Counted from the stretch's first letter, positions 17,998-25,809 are shown. The stretch is 64,000 nt of DNA from Phytoactinopolyspora halotolerans (GCF_010550675.1 NZ_JAAGOA010000006.1:186001-250000); one strand, 5' to 3'. Made by a program: numbers and translations. The notes: a model not told the origin generated them from the letters alone.

Positions 17998-18555
17998 CTA
18001 GCCCATGCCGAAGAGCAGGCCGAACACCATCATCATCATCATGAGCATCCCGGCCGTGACGGTGTAGCCCATCACCAGGCCGGCGACGGCGAGGCCGCGG
18101 CCTTCCTCGCCGGTCTGGTTGATCTTCGCCAGCGCCATGTGGCCGGTGATGATGGCCGGGATAGCGCTGATACCGGTGACGAAGCCGAATCCGCCGCAGG
18201 CGACCGACGCGATGGCGAGGTCATTGGTCTTGCGCGCGGGAGCGACGTAGGCGGGCTGCCACCCGGGCATGGGCTGCATCGGTGTCAGCGCCTGCCCTGG
18301 CCCGACCCCGGCGGGACCGAGGGTACCCGGGCGTGGCGGCATCGGTTGTGGTGCCGCCGGGTTGACTCCGGACGGCAGGTCATGGACGACGCTCTCCAGC
18401 TCCCCGTAGGTGCGGGCGTTCATCACCCGCTGCACCCGGGCGCCGTGCTCGTCCCAGGTGATCCGTCCCTCGGACATGGCCGCCTTGATCACGTTGATCG
18501 CTCGTTCGCGGTCAGCGTCGGATGCCCGCATGGAGTGCCACGCTTGGTCGTACAT
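17998..18555 (-). CDS. DUF1707/DUF4190 membrane protein
   Basis: Protein of about 185 residues. Residues 1-60 (MRASDADRERAINVIKAAMS, then RVQRVMNARTYGELESVVHD) are a DUF1707 domain, a small motif common at actinobacterial N-termini. A Pro-rich linker follows. The C-terminus has two membrane segments (DLAIASVACGGFGFVTGISA and GLAVAGLVMGYTVTAGMLM) in DUF4190 style. The ATG at 18555 follows GGGGGGAGAT, better supported than the upstream ATG at 18621. Function is unknown; the layout suggests a membrane-bound accessory or sensory protein. It converges with xylB. Confidence 0.82.
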   Translation of the reverse strand: MYDQAWHSMRASDADRERAINVIKAAMSEGRITWDEHGARVQRVMNARTYGELESVVHDLPSGVNPAAPQPMPPRPGTLGPAGVGPGQALTPMQPMPGWQPAYVAPARKTNDLAIASVACGGFGFVTGISAIPAIITGHMALAKINQTGEEGRGLAVAGLVMGYTVTAGMLMMMMMVFGLLFGMG

Positions 18556-18617
18556 ATCTCCCCCCGGGCCGGCGAGCTCTACTCTCCAGCTTAGACGCTG
18601 CCGACCCGGATGCGGAC

Positions 18618-19094
18618 TCACGCCTGAAGCACGTGCTCCAGCCGGTCCAGAAAGGCTTGCTGCGCAGTGATGATCTTGTTACGGGCGGTGTCGAACCGGA
18701 ACCATTCGACGCGGTCGATCTCCGGGAACTCACGGATCCGGCCCGAACCTCTGGGCCACTCCATCTCGAACGTACCGGGCGTGATCTGCTCAGGGTCGAG
18801 ATCAGCCTCGACGGCCCAGGCGGTGACGATCTTGCCGCTCGACTGGCGGACGTCGCCTAGCTCGATGGCGTCCGTATCGAGGTCCGGGGCCGGCAGCCCG
18901 AGCTCTTCGGTGAACTCCCGGCGGGCCGCGGCGATCGGCTCCTCGCCGCCGTCGTCGTACTCACCTTTGATCACGGACCACGCGCCGGCGTCTCGGCGGG
19001 CCCAGAACGGTCCACCCATGTGCCCGAGGAGAACCTCGACGTCCGCTGCGGTGCGGCGGAAGAGCAGAAGCCCGGCGCTGGTTCTGGCAGTCAT
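18618..19094 (-). CDS. NUDIX hydrolase
   Basis: Protein of 158 residues with a complete NUDIX box: the G, E, REFTEELG residues sit in GEYDDGGEEPIAAARREF and the following TEELGL. Flanking strands (TSAGLLLFRR, GAWSVIKGEYD, RVEWFRF) fit the family that includes diadenosine-polyphosphate or nucleotide pyrophosphatases. The start ATG 19094 gives the usual family length. It lies between the DUF1707 protein and a response regulator, all on the minus strand, but the gaps are too large to be sure of an operon. Substrate unknown. Confidence 0.9.
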   Translation of the reverse strand: MTARTSAGLLLFRRTAADVEVLLGHMGGPFWARRDAGAWSVIKGEYDDGGEEPIAAARREFTEELGLPAPDLDTDAIELGDVRQSSGKIVTAWAVEADLDPEQITPGTFEMEWPRGSGRIREFPEIDRVEWFRFDTARNKIITAQQAFLDRLEHVLQA

Positions 19095-19128
19095 GTGCCT
19101 ATCATGCCGATCGCTGCCGGACCGGGTA

Positions 19129-19779
19129 CTACGACCCGCTGGCCGGCGTCGGGGGAGGGAGAATCCCCAGGCTGTAAGCCCGAGTGACGGCGGCTGTCCG
19201 GTCGTCGACGTCGAGCTTGGCAAAGATGCGCAACAGGTGTGTCTTGACCGTGGCCTCGCCGATGTGCAGCTCGCGCCCGACGTCGGCGTTGGACAGCCCA
19301 CGGGCGACGGCGCCGAGAACCTCGGACTCGCGACGCGTCAGGGTCGGCGGCGACGGTGCGCGCATGCGATTCATCAGCCGCGCCGCAACCGGTGGCGCCA
19401 GCACCGTCTCGCCCCGCGCGGCGGCTCGGACGGCGTCTGCGAGTGCGGTGCGCGGGGTGTCCTTGAGGAGGTAGCCGGTGGCGCCGGCCTCAACCGCGCG
19501 GACGATGTCCGCGTCCGTGTCGTACGTGGTGAGCACGAGAACGCGGGTGCCCGGCTGGTCGGCGACGATCTGTGCCGTGGCGGTGGCGCCGTCCATCTTC
19601 GGCATCCGCAGGTCCATCAGCACGACGTCGGGGGCGAGCCGACGGCTCATCGCCACGGCCTCTTCGCCGTTCGCGGCCTCCCCGACGACGTCGAGGTCGG
19701 CTTCTGCGGTCAGCATCCCGGCGAGTCCTGTACGGACCACCGGGTGATCATCGACCAGTAATATCCGGAGCGTCGCCAC
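19129..19779 (-). CDS. NarL/LuxR-family response regulator
   Basis: Response regulator of about 216 residues. The receiver domain shows LRILLVDDHPVVRTGL, phospho-Asp in VLMDLRMPKMDG and the Lys in YLLKDTP; the LuxR HTH is LTRRESEVLGAVARGLSNAD followed by TVKTHLLRIFAKL. A GTG at 19779 gives the family-typical N-terminus; upstream codons to 19824 are open but do not look coding. The histidine kinase at 20433-21872 is divergently placed 0.65 kb away and is its probable partner (LiaSR/DesKR-like arrangement). Confidence 0.9.
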   Translation of the reverse strand: MATLRILLVDDHPVVRTGLAGMLTAEADLDVVGEAANGEEAVAMSRRLAPDVVLMDLRMPKMDGATATAQIVADQPGTRVLVLTTYDTDADIVRAVEAGATGYLLKDTPRTALADAVRAAARGETVLAPPVAARLMNRMRAPSPPTLTRRESEVLGAVARGLSNADVGRELHIGEATVKTHLLRIFAKLDVDDRTAAVTRAYSLGILPPPTPASGS

Positions 19780-19851
19780 GGAGACAACGCTACTGAAGAA
19801 CAGTGATGGCCTGAGCACGAACACGGCCGATCCTGCACGTACCCGCCGTGC

Positions 19852-20025
19852 TCAGATCGCTCGGGGCCGCGGAGTGGTGGCGGGTTCGGCTGCGACGTCG
19901 CGGGCACGTAACCGCCACTTGCCGCGCTGCTTCCGCACCACCCCGCGCAGCCGTGCTTCTTCCTGCAGTTCCCGCGCCCGCTGCTCGTGTATGGTCTTGA
20001 AGATCGCCTCGTTGTAGGGGTTCAT
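19852..20025 (-). CDS. small basic hypothetical protein
   Basis: Short protein of about 57 residues: MNPYNEAIFKTIHEQRAREL at the start, then a charged helix and GKWRLRARD. I recall very similar small actinobacterial proteins (MNPY start, QRARELQEEA helix) of unknown role. The ATG at 20025 has GGAG 8 nt upstream; an in-frame ATG at 20082 lies in sequence of different character. It sits between the response regulator and kinase genes and may be under the same control. Confidence 0.6.
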   Translation of the reverse strand: MNPYNEAIFKTIHEQRARELQEEARLRGVVRKQRGKWRLRARDVAAEPATTPRPRAI

Positions 20026-20124
20026 CTCGGTGTCTCCGTCCGCTTCGTCCGCTGATGACACCAGAGTCGTCGTAAGACCCATGTCGGCACATCGGACGTG
20101 TGCCGCATCTTTGACGGCGAGTGC

Positions 20125-20187
20125 CCACCTTAGGGGCGGGTCTGAGGTGGACCGATCAGACCTAAGGTGGCCTCAGGATGCCTAAGG
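20125..20187. promoter_or_regulatory. nested palindrome, candidate operator of the two-component system
   Basis: CCACCTTAGG (20125-20134) and CCTAAGGTGG (20161-20170) form a perfect 10-bp inverted repeat. Inside it GGTCTGA and TCAGACC form a second 7-bp inverted repeat. A further CCTAAGG occurs at 20181-20187. The site lies between the response-regulator side and the kinase and could be its binding region or a bidirectional terminator. Confidence 0.45.
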
Positions 20188-20248
20188 CCGCGGGCGGCGG
20201 CGTAAGACCTGCTGGTGCGCGCGGCACCGTATTGGCAGATCATACGTA

Positions 20249-20286
20249 CTGGCACACCACGCGCTGGCACACCACGCGCTGGCACA
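20249..20286. repeat. 15-nt tandem repeat, 2.5 copies
   Basis: CTGGCACACCACGCG is present twice in a row (20249-20263, 20264-20278) and starts a third time. It lies in the region between the palindrome and the kinase start. Confidence 0.7.
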
Positions 20287-20432
20287 GTGGCGTACTGCCC
20301 GGGCGCGTGCCGGCCGGAGGCGTGACGCCCGGCCGCGTGCTGGCGGATCGGCGCGGGTCCACCGATCGGTGGACACCCGTCTCAGTCTCCCGATGCTGGC
20401 CGCGCGCACCCGGGACACGACAGGCTGAGGGC

Positions 20433-21872
20433 ATGGTGTCGAGCGGTAACCTCAGCGTCCAGACCGTCGAGTATGCCAGGATCGGGAGCGTGGGGGCGCC
20501 GGCAGACCGTCGTGAGCCCGGTGATGCGGACATCATCGGGCCGCTGCCGCGTCCCGCTTCACACACGAGGCCCGACGACGTCGCGTGCGCCGGCCAGCAC
20601 GCACAACACGGAGTCGCCCAACACGGGGCCGCCCAGGCCGTAGCCGACGGCGGCATGGCCGATTTCGACCGTTGGTGGGAGCGGATCCTGCCGTTCTGGC
20701 ACCTGCTGTACGTCGGCCTGCTGTCGCTCGCCATGCTGACCACCACCGTCAGCGGCGGTACGAGCTGGTCGCAACGGTGGGCCATCCTCGGGGTGCTCGC
20801 GTTCATGATGGCGGCGTACGGTCTGGTCGGCCGTCACCTGTTCGAAGGGCCCGGAGGCTGGCCTGCGGCCGGGTATCTGACCGTCACGTGGGGCGGCTTC
20901 TACTCGATCATTCTGATCGCCGACGGGAGCACGCCCGCGTACTTCTTACTGTTCGCGATGTTTCCGCAGGTCTGGGCGTTCCTGACACCCCGGGCGGCGG
21001 CGGTCACCTCCGTCATCGTGACCACCGGCGAAGCCCTGGTCGAGCTGCACGTGGCCGGATGGGGGTGGGAGGCGGCCGCCCGGTACACGCCGATCGCGGT
21101 GATGCAGGCGGGCTTGGTACTCCTGGTCGGCCTGCTCATGGTCGGCATGGTCCGCCAGGCGGAACGTCGCGCGACATTGATCGACGAGCTGGAGGCGACC
21201 CGGTCGGAGTTGGCCGAGACCGAACGTGCCCGCGGTGTGCTGGAAGAACGGCAGCGCCTCGCACACGAGATCCACGACACGCTCGCCCAGGGCTTCACCA
21301 GCATCCTGGCGTTGTCGCAGGCCATCGAGGTCGCGTTGGAACGCCGCCCGGAGGCGGTGCGGGATCGTCTGGCGTTGCTGGAGGAGACCGCCCGCGAGAA
21401 CCTGGCCGAGGCGAGGGCGCTGATTCATGCGCTGGCCCCCGCCGACCTGCAGCAGGCGTCGCTGGCGGACGCGGTGCGGCGGGTCACCGAGCGGTTCGCC
21501 GCGGAGACCGGTGTGCAGGTGGAGCTCTCCGGCGACGCGGTCGAACGCCTGGACGACGGTGAGGCCATGCGGCTGCCGATGTCCCGCGAGATCGTGCTGC
21601 TCCGTACCGTCCAGGAGGCACTGGCGAATGTCCGGAAACACGCGGGGGCCACTCGCGTGCAGGTCACTCTCTCGTTGTATGGGAACGGTGACGGGCCGGC
21701 CTCCGTGACGGTCTCCGACGACGGTCACGGCTTCGATCCGGACAGCACCGACGGCGGCAGTGGGTTCGGACTGATCGGCATGCGCGCCCGGGCGCAGGAG
21801 GTCGGTGGCGGTCTCGACGTGCGCAGTGCGCCGGGCGCCGGCGCGACGGTACGCGTCCATGTGTCTCGGTGA
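20433..21872 (+). CDS. membrane sensor histidine kinase (HisKA_3 family)
   Basis: Kinase with about six hydrophobic segments (PFWHLLYVGLLSLAMLTTTV onward to VLLVGLLMVGMV), then a coiled linker, a HisKA_3 helix with the phosphoacceptor His in RLAHEIHDTLAQGFTS, and an HATPase domain with the N-box ALANVRKHAG and G-boxes DDGHGFDP and GFGLIGMRARA. The start is uncertain. The frame is open from 20178, ATG 20433 has a poor AGGCTGAGGG site, and ATG 20655 falls just before the first membrane helix. The 74 residues between them are His/Gln/Ala-rich and not family-like. It probably phosphorylates the regulator at 19129-19779. Confidence 0.87.
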   Translation: MVSSGNLSVQTVEYARIGSVGAPADRREPGDADIIGPLPRPASHTRPDDVACAGQHAQHGVAQHGAAQAVADGGMADFDRWWERILPFWHLLYVGLLSLAMLTTTVSGGTSWSQRWAILGVLAFMMAAYGLVGRHLFEGPGGWPAAGYLTVTWGGFYSIILIADGSTPAYFLLFAMFPQVWAFLTPRAAAVTSVIVTTGEALVELHVAGWGWEAAARYTPIAVMQAGLVLLVGLLMVGMVRQAERRATLIDELEATRSELAETERARGVLEERQRLAHEIHDTLAQGFTSILALSQAIEVALERRPEAVRDRLALLEETARENLAEARALIHALAPADLQQASLADAVRRVTERFAAETGVQVELSGDAVERLDDGEAMRLPMSREIVLLRTVQEALANVRKHAGATRVQVTLSLYGNGDGPASVTVSDDGHGFDPDSTDGGSGFGLIGMRARAQEVGGGLDVRSAPGAGATVRVHVSR

Positions 21873-21913
21873 CGTCCGTACTCTCCGTCCCGCGCAGGCA
21901 CCGACTGGAGTAC

Positions 21914-22570
21914 CTACGAAGACGGCGTGACGCCAAGGGGCATGACTCGGCGCTTCTGGCCGGCTTTTCTCGCACGGGCCGAATAATCCTTGGGGTCGAC
22001 GGCGAGCTTGAAGTCGGCGGCGTCGAGCCTGGTGTGCCGCAGGTTCAGATCACCGGCGAGGCGTCGGCCACCCAGCCATCCGGCGGTCTCGAGCTGCACG
22101 CCTTGGCCTTTGCGTTGGAACGCGACCTTGAGCGCGGGTTCCAGGTCTGTATCGTGCGTGGCGAGGATGACGACGGACGACCGCGTGTCCTCCGCAGTCG
22201 TCAACACCATCAGCGCCAGTTCCACGTCGATGCCCTTCTCGCGAGCGGGTTCGTCCGGCCAGCGCCGGGGATACTTCAACGGACGGAAGAACAACTTGAC
22301 CCGGTCATCTTGGGACCACTCGGCCCGTTGAGCCTCAACGACACTGTACATACGCAGCTCGCGGTCGGATCTGGGCTGGCCTCGAAAGACGAGCACTTCA
22401 TGAAGGATGACCGCAGGAACGCGAGCAGAGCCTGGACCCTGGTGCGGCCGCACCGCGAGAATGCGCTCTGCGAACGCGGCCGGATGGATCTGACTTCCTT
22501 TGAGGGGAGTTCGCCGTGACATGAACAGGTCGTGTGCCGTGAGGTGGATGTTCTGATAGTCGATCACCAC
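21914..22570 (-). CDS. NYN-domain protein (PIN-like RNase fold)
   Basis: Protein of about 218 residues. The N-terminus VVIDYQNIHLTAHDLF carries the catalytic-type Asp and Asn of NYN domains. Later acidic positions are in EKGIDVELALMV and VILATHDTDLEPALKVAF, completing the usual four-acid pocket of a metal-dependent RNase. Codons are open to 22672, but that stretch contains a promoter (22641-22669) and a hairpin. The GTG at 22570 or 22567 is therefore the probable start; no ribosome-binding site precedes it. Related NYN proteins process RNA or act in toxin-like or phage-defence settings, but no partner gene is visible here. Confidence 0.8.
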   Translation of the reverse strand: MVIDYQNIHLTAHDLFMSRRTPLKGSQIHPAAFAERILAVRPHQGPGSARVPAVILHEVLVFRGQPRSDRELRMYSVVEAQRAEWSQDDRVKLFFRPLKYPRRWPDEPAREKGIDVELALMVLTTAEDTRSSVVILATHDTDLEPALKVAFQRKGQGVQLETAGWLGGRRLAGDLNLRHTRLDAADFKLAVDPKDYSARARKAGQKRRVMPLGVTPSS

Positions 22571-22600
22571 ATAGGCGAGTACAGGGGTCGACAAAGAAAA

Positions 22601-22628
22601 ACCCGCCGTTCCCGGAGGACCGGCGGGT
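22601..22628 (-). terminator. terminator-like leader hairpin of the NYN gene
   Basis: Arms ACCCGCCG (22601-22608) and CGGCGGGT (22621-22628) with a further 3-bp inner stem. Read leftward, the stem is followed directly by TTTTTCTTT, so this is a textbook intrinsic terminator on the minus strand. It lies only about 13-40 nt downstream of the predicted -10 element and 31 nt before the NYN start, so it would act as an attenuator or end a tiny transcript. Confidence 0.6.
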
Positions 22629-22640
22629 GGCAACACGTTC

Positions 22641-22669
22641 AATGTATACCTCCAATGAGAGAACGTCAA
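22641..22669 (-). promoter_or_regulatory. sigma-70-type promoter for the NYN gene
   Basis: On the minus strand TTGACG (22664-22669), a 17-nt spacer and TACATT (22641-22646) make a strong housekeeping promoter, rare in so GC-rich a genome. Confidence 0.6.
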
Positions 22670-22981
22670 CACAACCCCGGACGAGACGTGTAGACGCTGA
22701 GTATCGCTGGTCGATCTTGTTAAATCCCAATGATCACAGCTAATCGATCTTATGGGCGCATCTGCTTACGCTTTACTCCGTGAGCGGATGACTACGGCGA
22801 GGAGCTATGGCAAGCTGCAGGACGCGCCCCATAGCGCCGGTGAGGCTACGCGCGTCTCGGATGCGATGAGACATGCCAAGCGGACTGGCGGCCGACTCGC
22901 GGCGTCAACAGATCCGCTCGATACGAGCAGATGTGCCCATGGAGGTGTATCGGAGTAGCAGGTGTCTCTCGGGCAAACAGA

Positions 22982-23011
22982 ACCCGCCGCTCCCATCAGG
23001 GGTCGGCGGGT
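22982..23011 (-). terminator. second hairpin related to the NYN leader
   Basis: The same arms ACCCGCCG (22982-22989) and CGGCGGGT (23004-23011) with inner CCC/GGG pairs and a GGGTTCTGTTTG tail on the minus strand. The outer stem and the adjoining GGCG match the hairpin at 22601; no gene lies directly behind it. Confidence 0.5.
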
Positions 23012-23072
23012 GGCGATGATCTAGGTCTGGCTCGCTCAGCTGTCGCCCGTGAGCTCGGCGGGCGGCGGACAC

Positions 23073-23121
23073 GATCTACTGACATCGTCGAGCCCATGGC
23101 AGAGACGATGTCAAGTAGATC
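23073..23121. terminator. terminator of the OsmC operon
   Basis: GATCTACTGACATCGTC (23073-23089) pairs with 23104-23121 over 17 bp with one bulged A; the loop has 14 nt. It begins 17 nt beyond the OsmC stop codon. No T-run is present. Confidence 0.65.
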
Positions 23122-23137
23122 GGCCGCGTACGGTAGC

Positions 23138-23701
23138 TCAGGCGCGGGCGACGGTGACCTGCACCGGGTTCCGGATGATGTCCAGCACGGGTGAGGTCCG
23201 CTGCACGTAGCCGCACAACTCGTCGATCTGTTCCGGGGACGCATCGGCGTCGACCCGGTAGGTCACCGTGATGTTCTGGTACCCGGCCCGGGTGTCCTCC
23301 GACAGCCCGAGGAAGCCGTGCAGATCGAGCTCCCCTTCCAGTTCGAAGTCGAGGCTCCGGACCTCGATCCCCTTGGCCGCCGCGTTGTACACGAACCCGA
23401 CGCTCAGGCAGGACGCCAGGGCGTGCAGTACCGCTTCGACGGCGTTGGGTGCGTGGTTGCTGCCGAGCAGCACCGGCGGTTCGTCGCCGTCGAGTGTGAA
23501 CGGCTCCTGCCGGGACGCATCCTCCTGGCCGGCGCCCCAGAACCCGTCGATGGAGGTCCGGCTGTGGCCACCGCCTAGCCAGGTGTTCGTGGCGCGGAAC
23601 CGGAACGTCGCCAGCTCGGGGTCGTTCTGGATGGCGCCGACGGTCTCGACAAGCTGCGTGACGTTGACGCCGTTGTGGGTCTCTTGGGTGGTGGTGGACA
23701 T
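23138..23701 (-). CDS. OsmC-family peroxiredoxin-like protein
   Basis: Protein of 187 residues. The OsmC core is visible: SNHAPNAVEAVLHALASCLS contains one catalytic Cys, and GFVYNAAAKGIEVRSLDFEL follows. The second expected Cys is in ELCGYVQRTSPVLDIIRN. OsmC proteins reduce organic hydroperoxides or act on thiol-bound substrates. AAGGAGG lies just upstream of the ATG at 23701. It is the last gene of the minus-strand series sigma factor, anti-sigma, methyltransferase, OsmC, so it may be part of the same stress response, though the 201-nt gap before it could hold its own promoter. Confidence 0.9.
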   Translation of the reverse strand: MSTTTQETHNGVNVTQLVETVGAIQNDPELATFRFRATNTWLGGGHSRTSIDGFWGAGQEDASRQEPFTLDGDEPPVLLGSNHAPNAVEAVLHALASCLSVGFVYNAAAKGIEVRSLDFELEGELDLHGFLGLSEDTRAGYQNITVTYRVDADASPEQIDELCGYVQRTSPVLDIIRNPVQVTVARA

Positions 23702-23902
23702 CGTCGTCCTCCTTCTGATCGGTGGTGGTGGGCAGCGGTGCTGGCACAGCGCTGCCCGTCGGTCCAGGCCGGTTGCCGGAACCGTTGGTGTGTGCTCTCG
23801 GGACTGGTTGAGTACCGCTCGTGTCGCGGCGGGTCAAAGGGCAAGGGGCAGGGGCGTGGCTACCGGGTGTGCGACCGCGGCTCCGTGCGCTGCCGCGGCG
23901 TG

Positions 23903-24688
23903 CTACCCGGGCTTGACGGCTCGCATCACCATGCTGTGCGCACCGAAGCCTCGGGCGGTCTGCCGGGTCGAGTCGCTGGTGCTGGCGGCGAAATAGTCGA
24001 GACCGCTGAGCTCATCGACCTCAGCGAATCCGGCGGCGCGGAACATGTCCAGGTAGTCGATGTCGGTGGTCGCCCCGACGATGCACTCCGCCCACAGCTG
24101 CGGCTTGGCGCGGCATGCCGCCGACGGCAGATCGGTGACGACGATGTCGGCCAGCTGCACCCGGCCGCCGGGGCGCAATACCCGGTGGATCTCGGCGATC
24201 GCCGCCCGCTTGTCCGGTACCAGGTTGATCACGCCGTTACTGGTGACGACGTCGACCGACGCGTCCGGCAGCGGGATGGACTCGGCGTTGCCCTCCAGCA
24301 CGTCCACGTTGATCAGACCGGCCGAGCGAGCGGTCGCCAGGCACTTCTGGCGCATGGCAGCGGTCATGTCGATGCCGACCGCGTAGCCTTCCGGACCGAC
24401 CAGCTGCGCGGCCAGCAGCAGGTCCGTCCCGGAACCGGAACCGATGTCGACGACGGTGTCACCCGTGCGCAGCACCTCGGCGGCGAACGGGTATCCCACA
24501 CCGGCGAACGATTCGATCGCCGCGGCCGGCAACCGGTCCAAGTATTCGGGCGGATAACCGACGTAGTCCAGGGCCCGCCGCCCCGTCGGGAAGTGGTACT
24601 CCTGTTCCGGCTGGTCCGCGACCGCCGTGTACATGGTGCGGACCGCGTCGAAGATGACGTCTCTCTGGTCTGAGGTGATGACGACCAT
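23903..24688 (-). CDS. ArsM-like SAM-dependent methyltransferase
   Basis: Methyltransferase of about 261 residues. SAM motif I is VVDIGSGSGTDLLLAA, motif II GIDMTAAMRQKC, and the stretch GNAESIPLPDASVDVVTSNG followed by VINLVPDK is very typical of arsenite methyltransferases. The C-terminal WAECIVGATTD matches the conserved Cys-x-x-Gly-Ala region of ArsM. The expected N-terminal active Cys next to motif I is not obvious, so arsenite activity is uncertain; a related small-molecule methyltransferase is possible. ATG 24688 has GGGGGGAAAT before it. It follows the anti-sigma gene by 33 nt. Confidence 0.8.
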   Translation of the reverse strand: MVVITSDQRDVIFDAVRTMYTAVADQPEQEYHFPTGRRALDYVGYPPEYLDRLPAAAIESFAGVGYPFAAEVLRTGDTVVDIGSGSGTDLLLAAQLVGPEGYAVGIDMTAAMRQKCLATARSAGLINVDVLEGNAESIPLPDASVDVVTSNGVINLVPDKRAAIAEIHRVLRPGGRVQLADIVVTDLPSAACRAKPQLWAECIVGATTDIDYLDMFRAAGFAEVDELSGLDYFAASTSDSTRQTARGFGAHSMVMRAVKPG

Positions 24689-24720
24689 GGGATTTCCCCC
24701 CAATTCGGTGATGTGGGTGT

Positions 24721-24978
24721 CTAGCGGTCGCCCGCGACGGTGAACTCGCGGATCAGCGTGTGCACCCGCGCTGACAGTCGGGGCGGCACCGGTTCATGCG
24801 CGAGTTCGGCGATGCTGGCCTTCAGGTGCGCCTCGAACTCCGCGCGGGAGTAGCAGCTCCGGCACCTTTGAAGATGTCTCTCCATCTCGCCGTGCTCGTG
24901 CTCCTCCAGCTCAGTGTCGAGGTAGGCGGCGAGCAGGCGTAGCGCTTCGGTGCAGCTGGTGATCTCAGTCCCCGTCAT
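24721..24978 (-). CDS. zinc-binding anti-sigma factor (mycothiol/RsrA-like)
   Basis: Small protein of 85 residues with the ZAS motif H-x3-C-x2-C in HLQRCRSCYSR and an upstream His-rich helix (ELEEHEHGEMERH). It overlaps the sigma-factor gene by 14 nt, the standard arrangement for a cognate redox-sensitive anti-sigma factor. Oxidation of the Cys pair would release zinc and free the sigma factor. No transmembrane segment, so it is cytoplasmic like RsrA. Confidence 0.85.
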   Translation of the reverse strand: MTGTEITSCTEALRLLAAYLDTELEEHEHGEMERHLQRCRSCYSRAEFEAHLKASIAELAHEPVPPRLSARVHTLIREFTVAGDR

Positions 24979-25618
24979 CGGGCCCTTCTTCCTCTCGCCG
25001 GGACGGTGCTGGTCCCGTGGTGATGCCGGCGTCGTGCGCGTTCTCCCACAACGCCTTCTGCAGCCGGCTGCGAGCACGTGCCAGCCTGGATCGGACCGTG
25101 CCGACCGGTACGTCGAGCGCTGTCGCCGCCTCCCGGTAGCTCAGGGCCTGGACGTCGATCAAGATGACGACGGTCCGCAAGCAGTCCGGCAGCCGATCGA
25201 TGGCCTGCACCAGCTCATCCCGCAGCAATCGGTTGAGGAAGTCCTGCTCGGGATTTCCCCACCACAGCAGGATGGGCTGGTGCAGCTGCTCGAACAAGGA
25301 GAACGCGTCGTCGTCGGCATCCAGGGATTCGATGTCGCCGTGTGTGCGACTCGACCGGTACTGCGAGATGTAGGTGTTGGTGAGGATCCGGAAGACCCAG
25401 CCGCGAAAGGCGTTGCGCGTGCGCAGACTCGGTAACCCCTCCCACGCCTTGGCGACCGCCTCGGCGACGAGGTCCTCTCCCTCGGTACGGTCTCGGCACA
25501 GGCGCACCGCGGCTCCGTACAGGTCCGGTAGTAGCGCCGTGATCTGATCGGCGAACCAGGCCTGATCGGTTCGGTCCATCGGCGCGGTTGCGACGTCGGC
25601 CATGAGGAACCTCGCCAT
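24965..25618 (-). CDS. ECF RNA polymerase sigma factor
   Basis: ECF sigma factor of about 217 residues with region 2 (AVRLCRDRTEGEDLVAEAVA, then FRGWVFRILTNTYISQYR) and region 4 (LPDCLRTVVILIDVQALSYR and PVGTVRSRLARARSRLQKAL). It is of the SigR/ECF-with-ZAS kind. Possible starts are 25618, 25603 and 25579. Its own promoter appears to carry the ECF motif GGAAC-N16-CGTCT at 25653-25678, pointing to autoregulation. It heads the methyltransferase/OsmC series, which suggests a thiol or oxidative stress regulon. Confidence 0.9.
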   Translation of the reverse strand: MARFLMADVATAPMDRTDQAWFADQITALLPDLYGAAVRLCRDRTEGEDLVAEAVAKAWEGLPSLRTRNAFRGWVFRILTNTYISQYRSSRTHGDIESLDADDDAFSLFEQLHQPILLWWGNPEQDFLNRLLRDELVQAIDRLPDCLRTVVILIDVQALSYREAATALDVPVGTVRSRLARARSRLQKALWENAHDAGITTGPAPSRREEEGPDDGD

Positions 25619-25652
25619 CTCGATGTCGGATGCGTTCTTCCCTTACCAATGC

Positions 25653-25678
25653 AGACGCATTACCGAACCAAAAGTTCC
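25653..25678 (-). promoter_or_regulatory. ECF-type autoregulatory promoter
   Basis: On the minus strand GGAAC (25674-25678), a 16-nt spacer and CGTCT (25653-25657) match the classical ECF -35/-10 pair. The -10 element is 35 nt from the sigma-factor start codon. Confidence 0.65.
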
Positions 25679-25809
25679 ATCTGCTCAAGTATGGCCGCAG
25701 CGCCTGCCCCGGCAACAGGGCTCACGCACCCGCCGCCGACGACGATGGGCGCCACCACCGGCAGCCATCACACACGGCGGGCGCCCCTGCCGGCGCGTGC
25801 CAGGCGTGG

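Larger units (their letters stand above)
20026..20432. other. 407-bp intergenic region between small protein and histidine kinase
   Basis: It holds a nested palindrome with three CCTWAGG motifs (20125-20187) and a 15-nt tandem repeat (20249-20286). Codons from 20178 are open in the kinase frame but look non-coding. I see no other gene or RNA. Confidence 0.5.
22571..23137. other. 567-bp intergenic region upstream of the NYN gene
   Basis: It contains, in order, a terminator-like hairpin (22601-22628), a promoter facing left (22641-22669), about 310 bp with no recognisable gene, a second related hairpin (22982-23011) and the OsmC-side terminator (23073-23121). A 69-codon frame at 22752-22958 looks random. 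GC content dips locally near 22680-22760. Confidence 0.5.

Noticed and set aside
22680-22780. tRNA or structured RNA in a locally AT-rich stretch
   Set aside because: No cloverleaf arms, T-loop or acceptor pairing could be found by eye.
22752-22958. 69-codon open frame in the gap before the OsmC operon
   Set aside because: No ribosome site, composition not coding-like, no recognisable motif.
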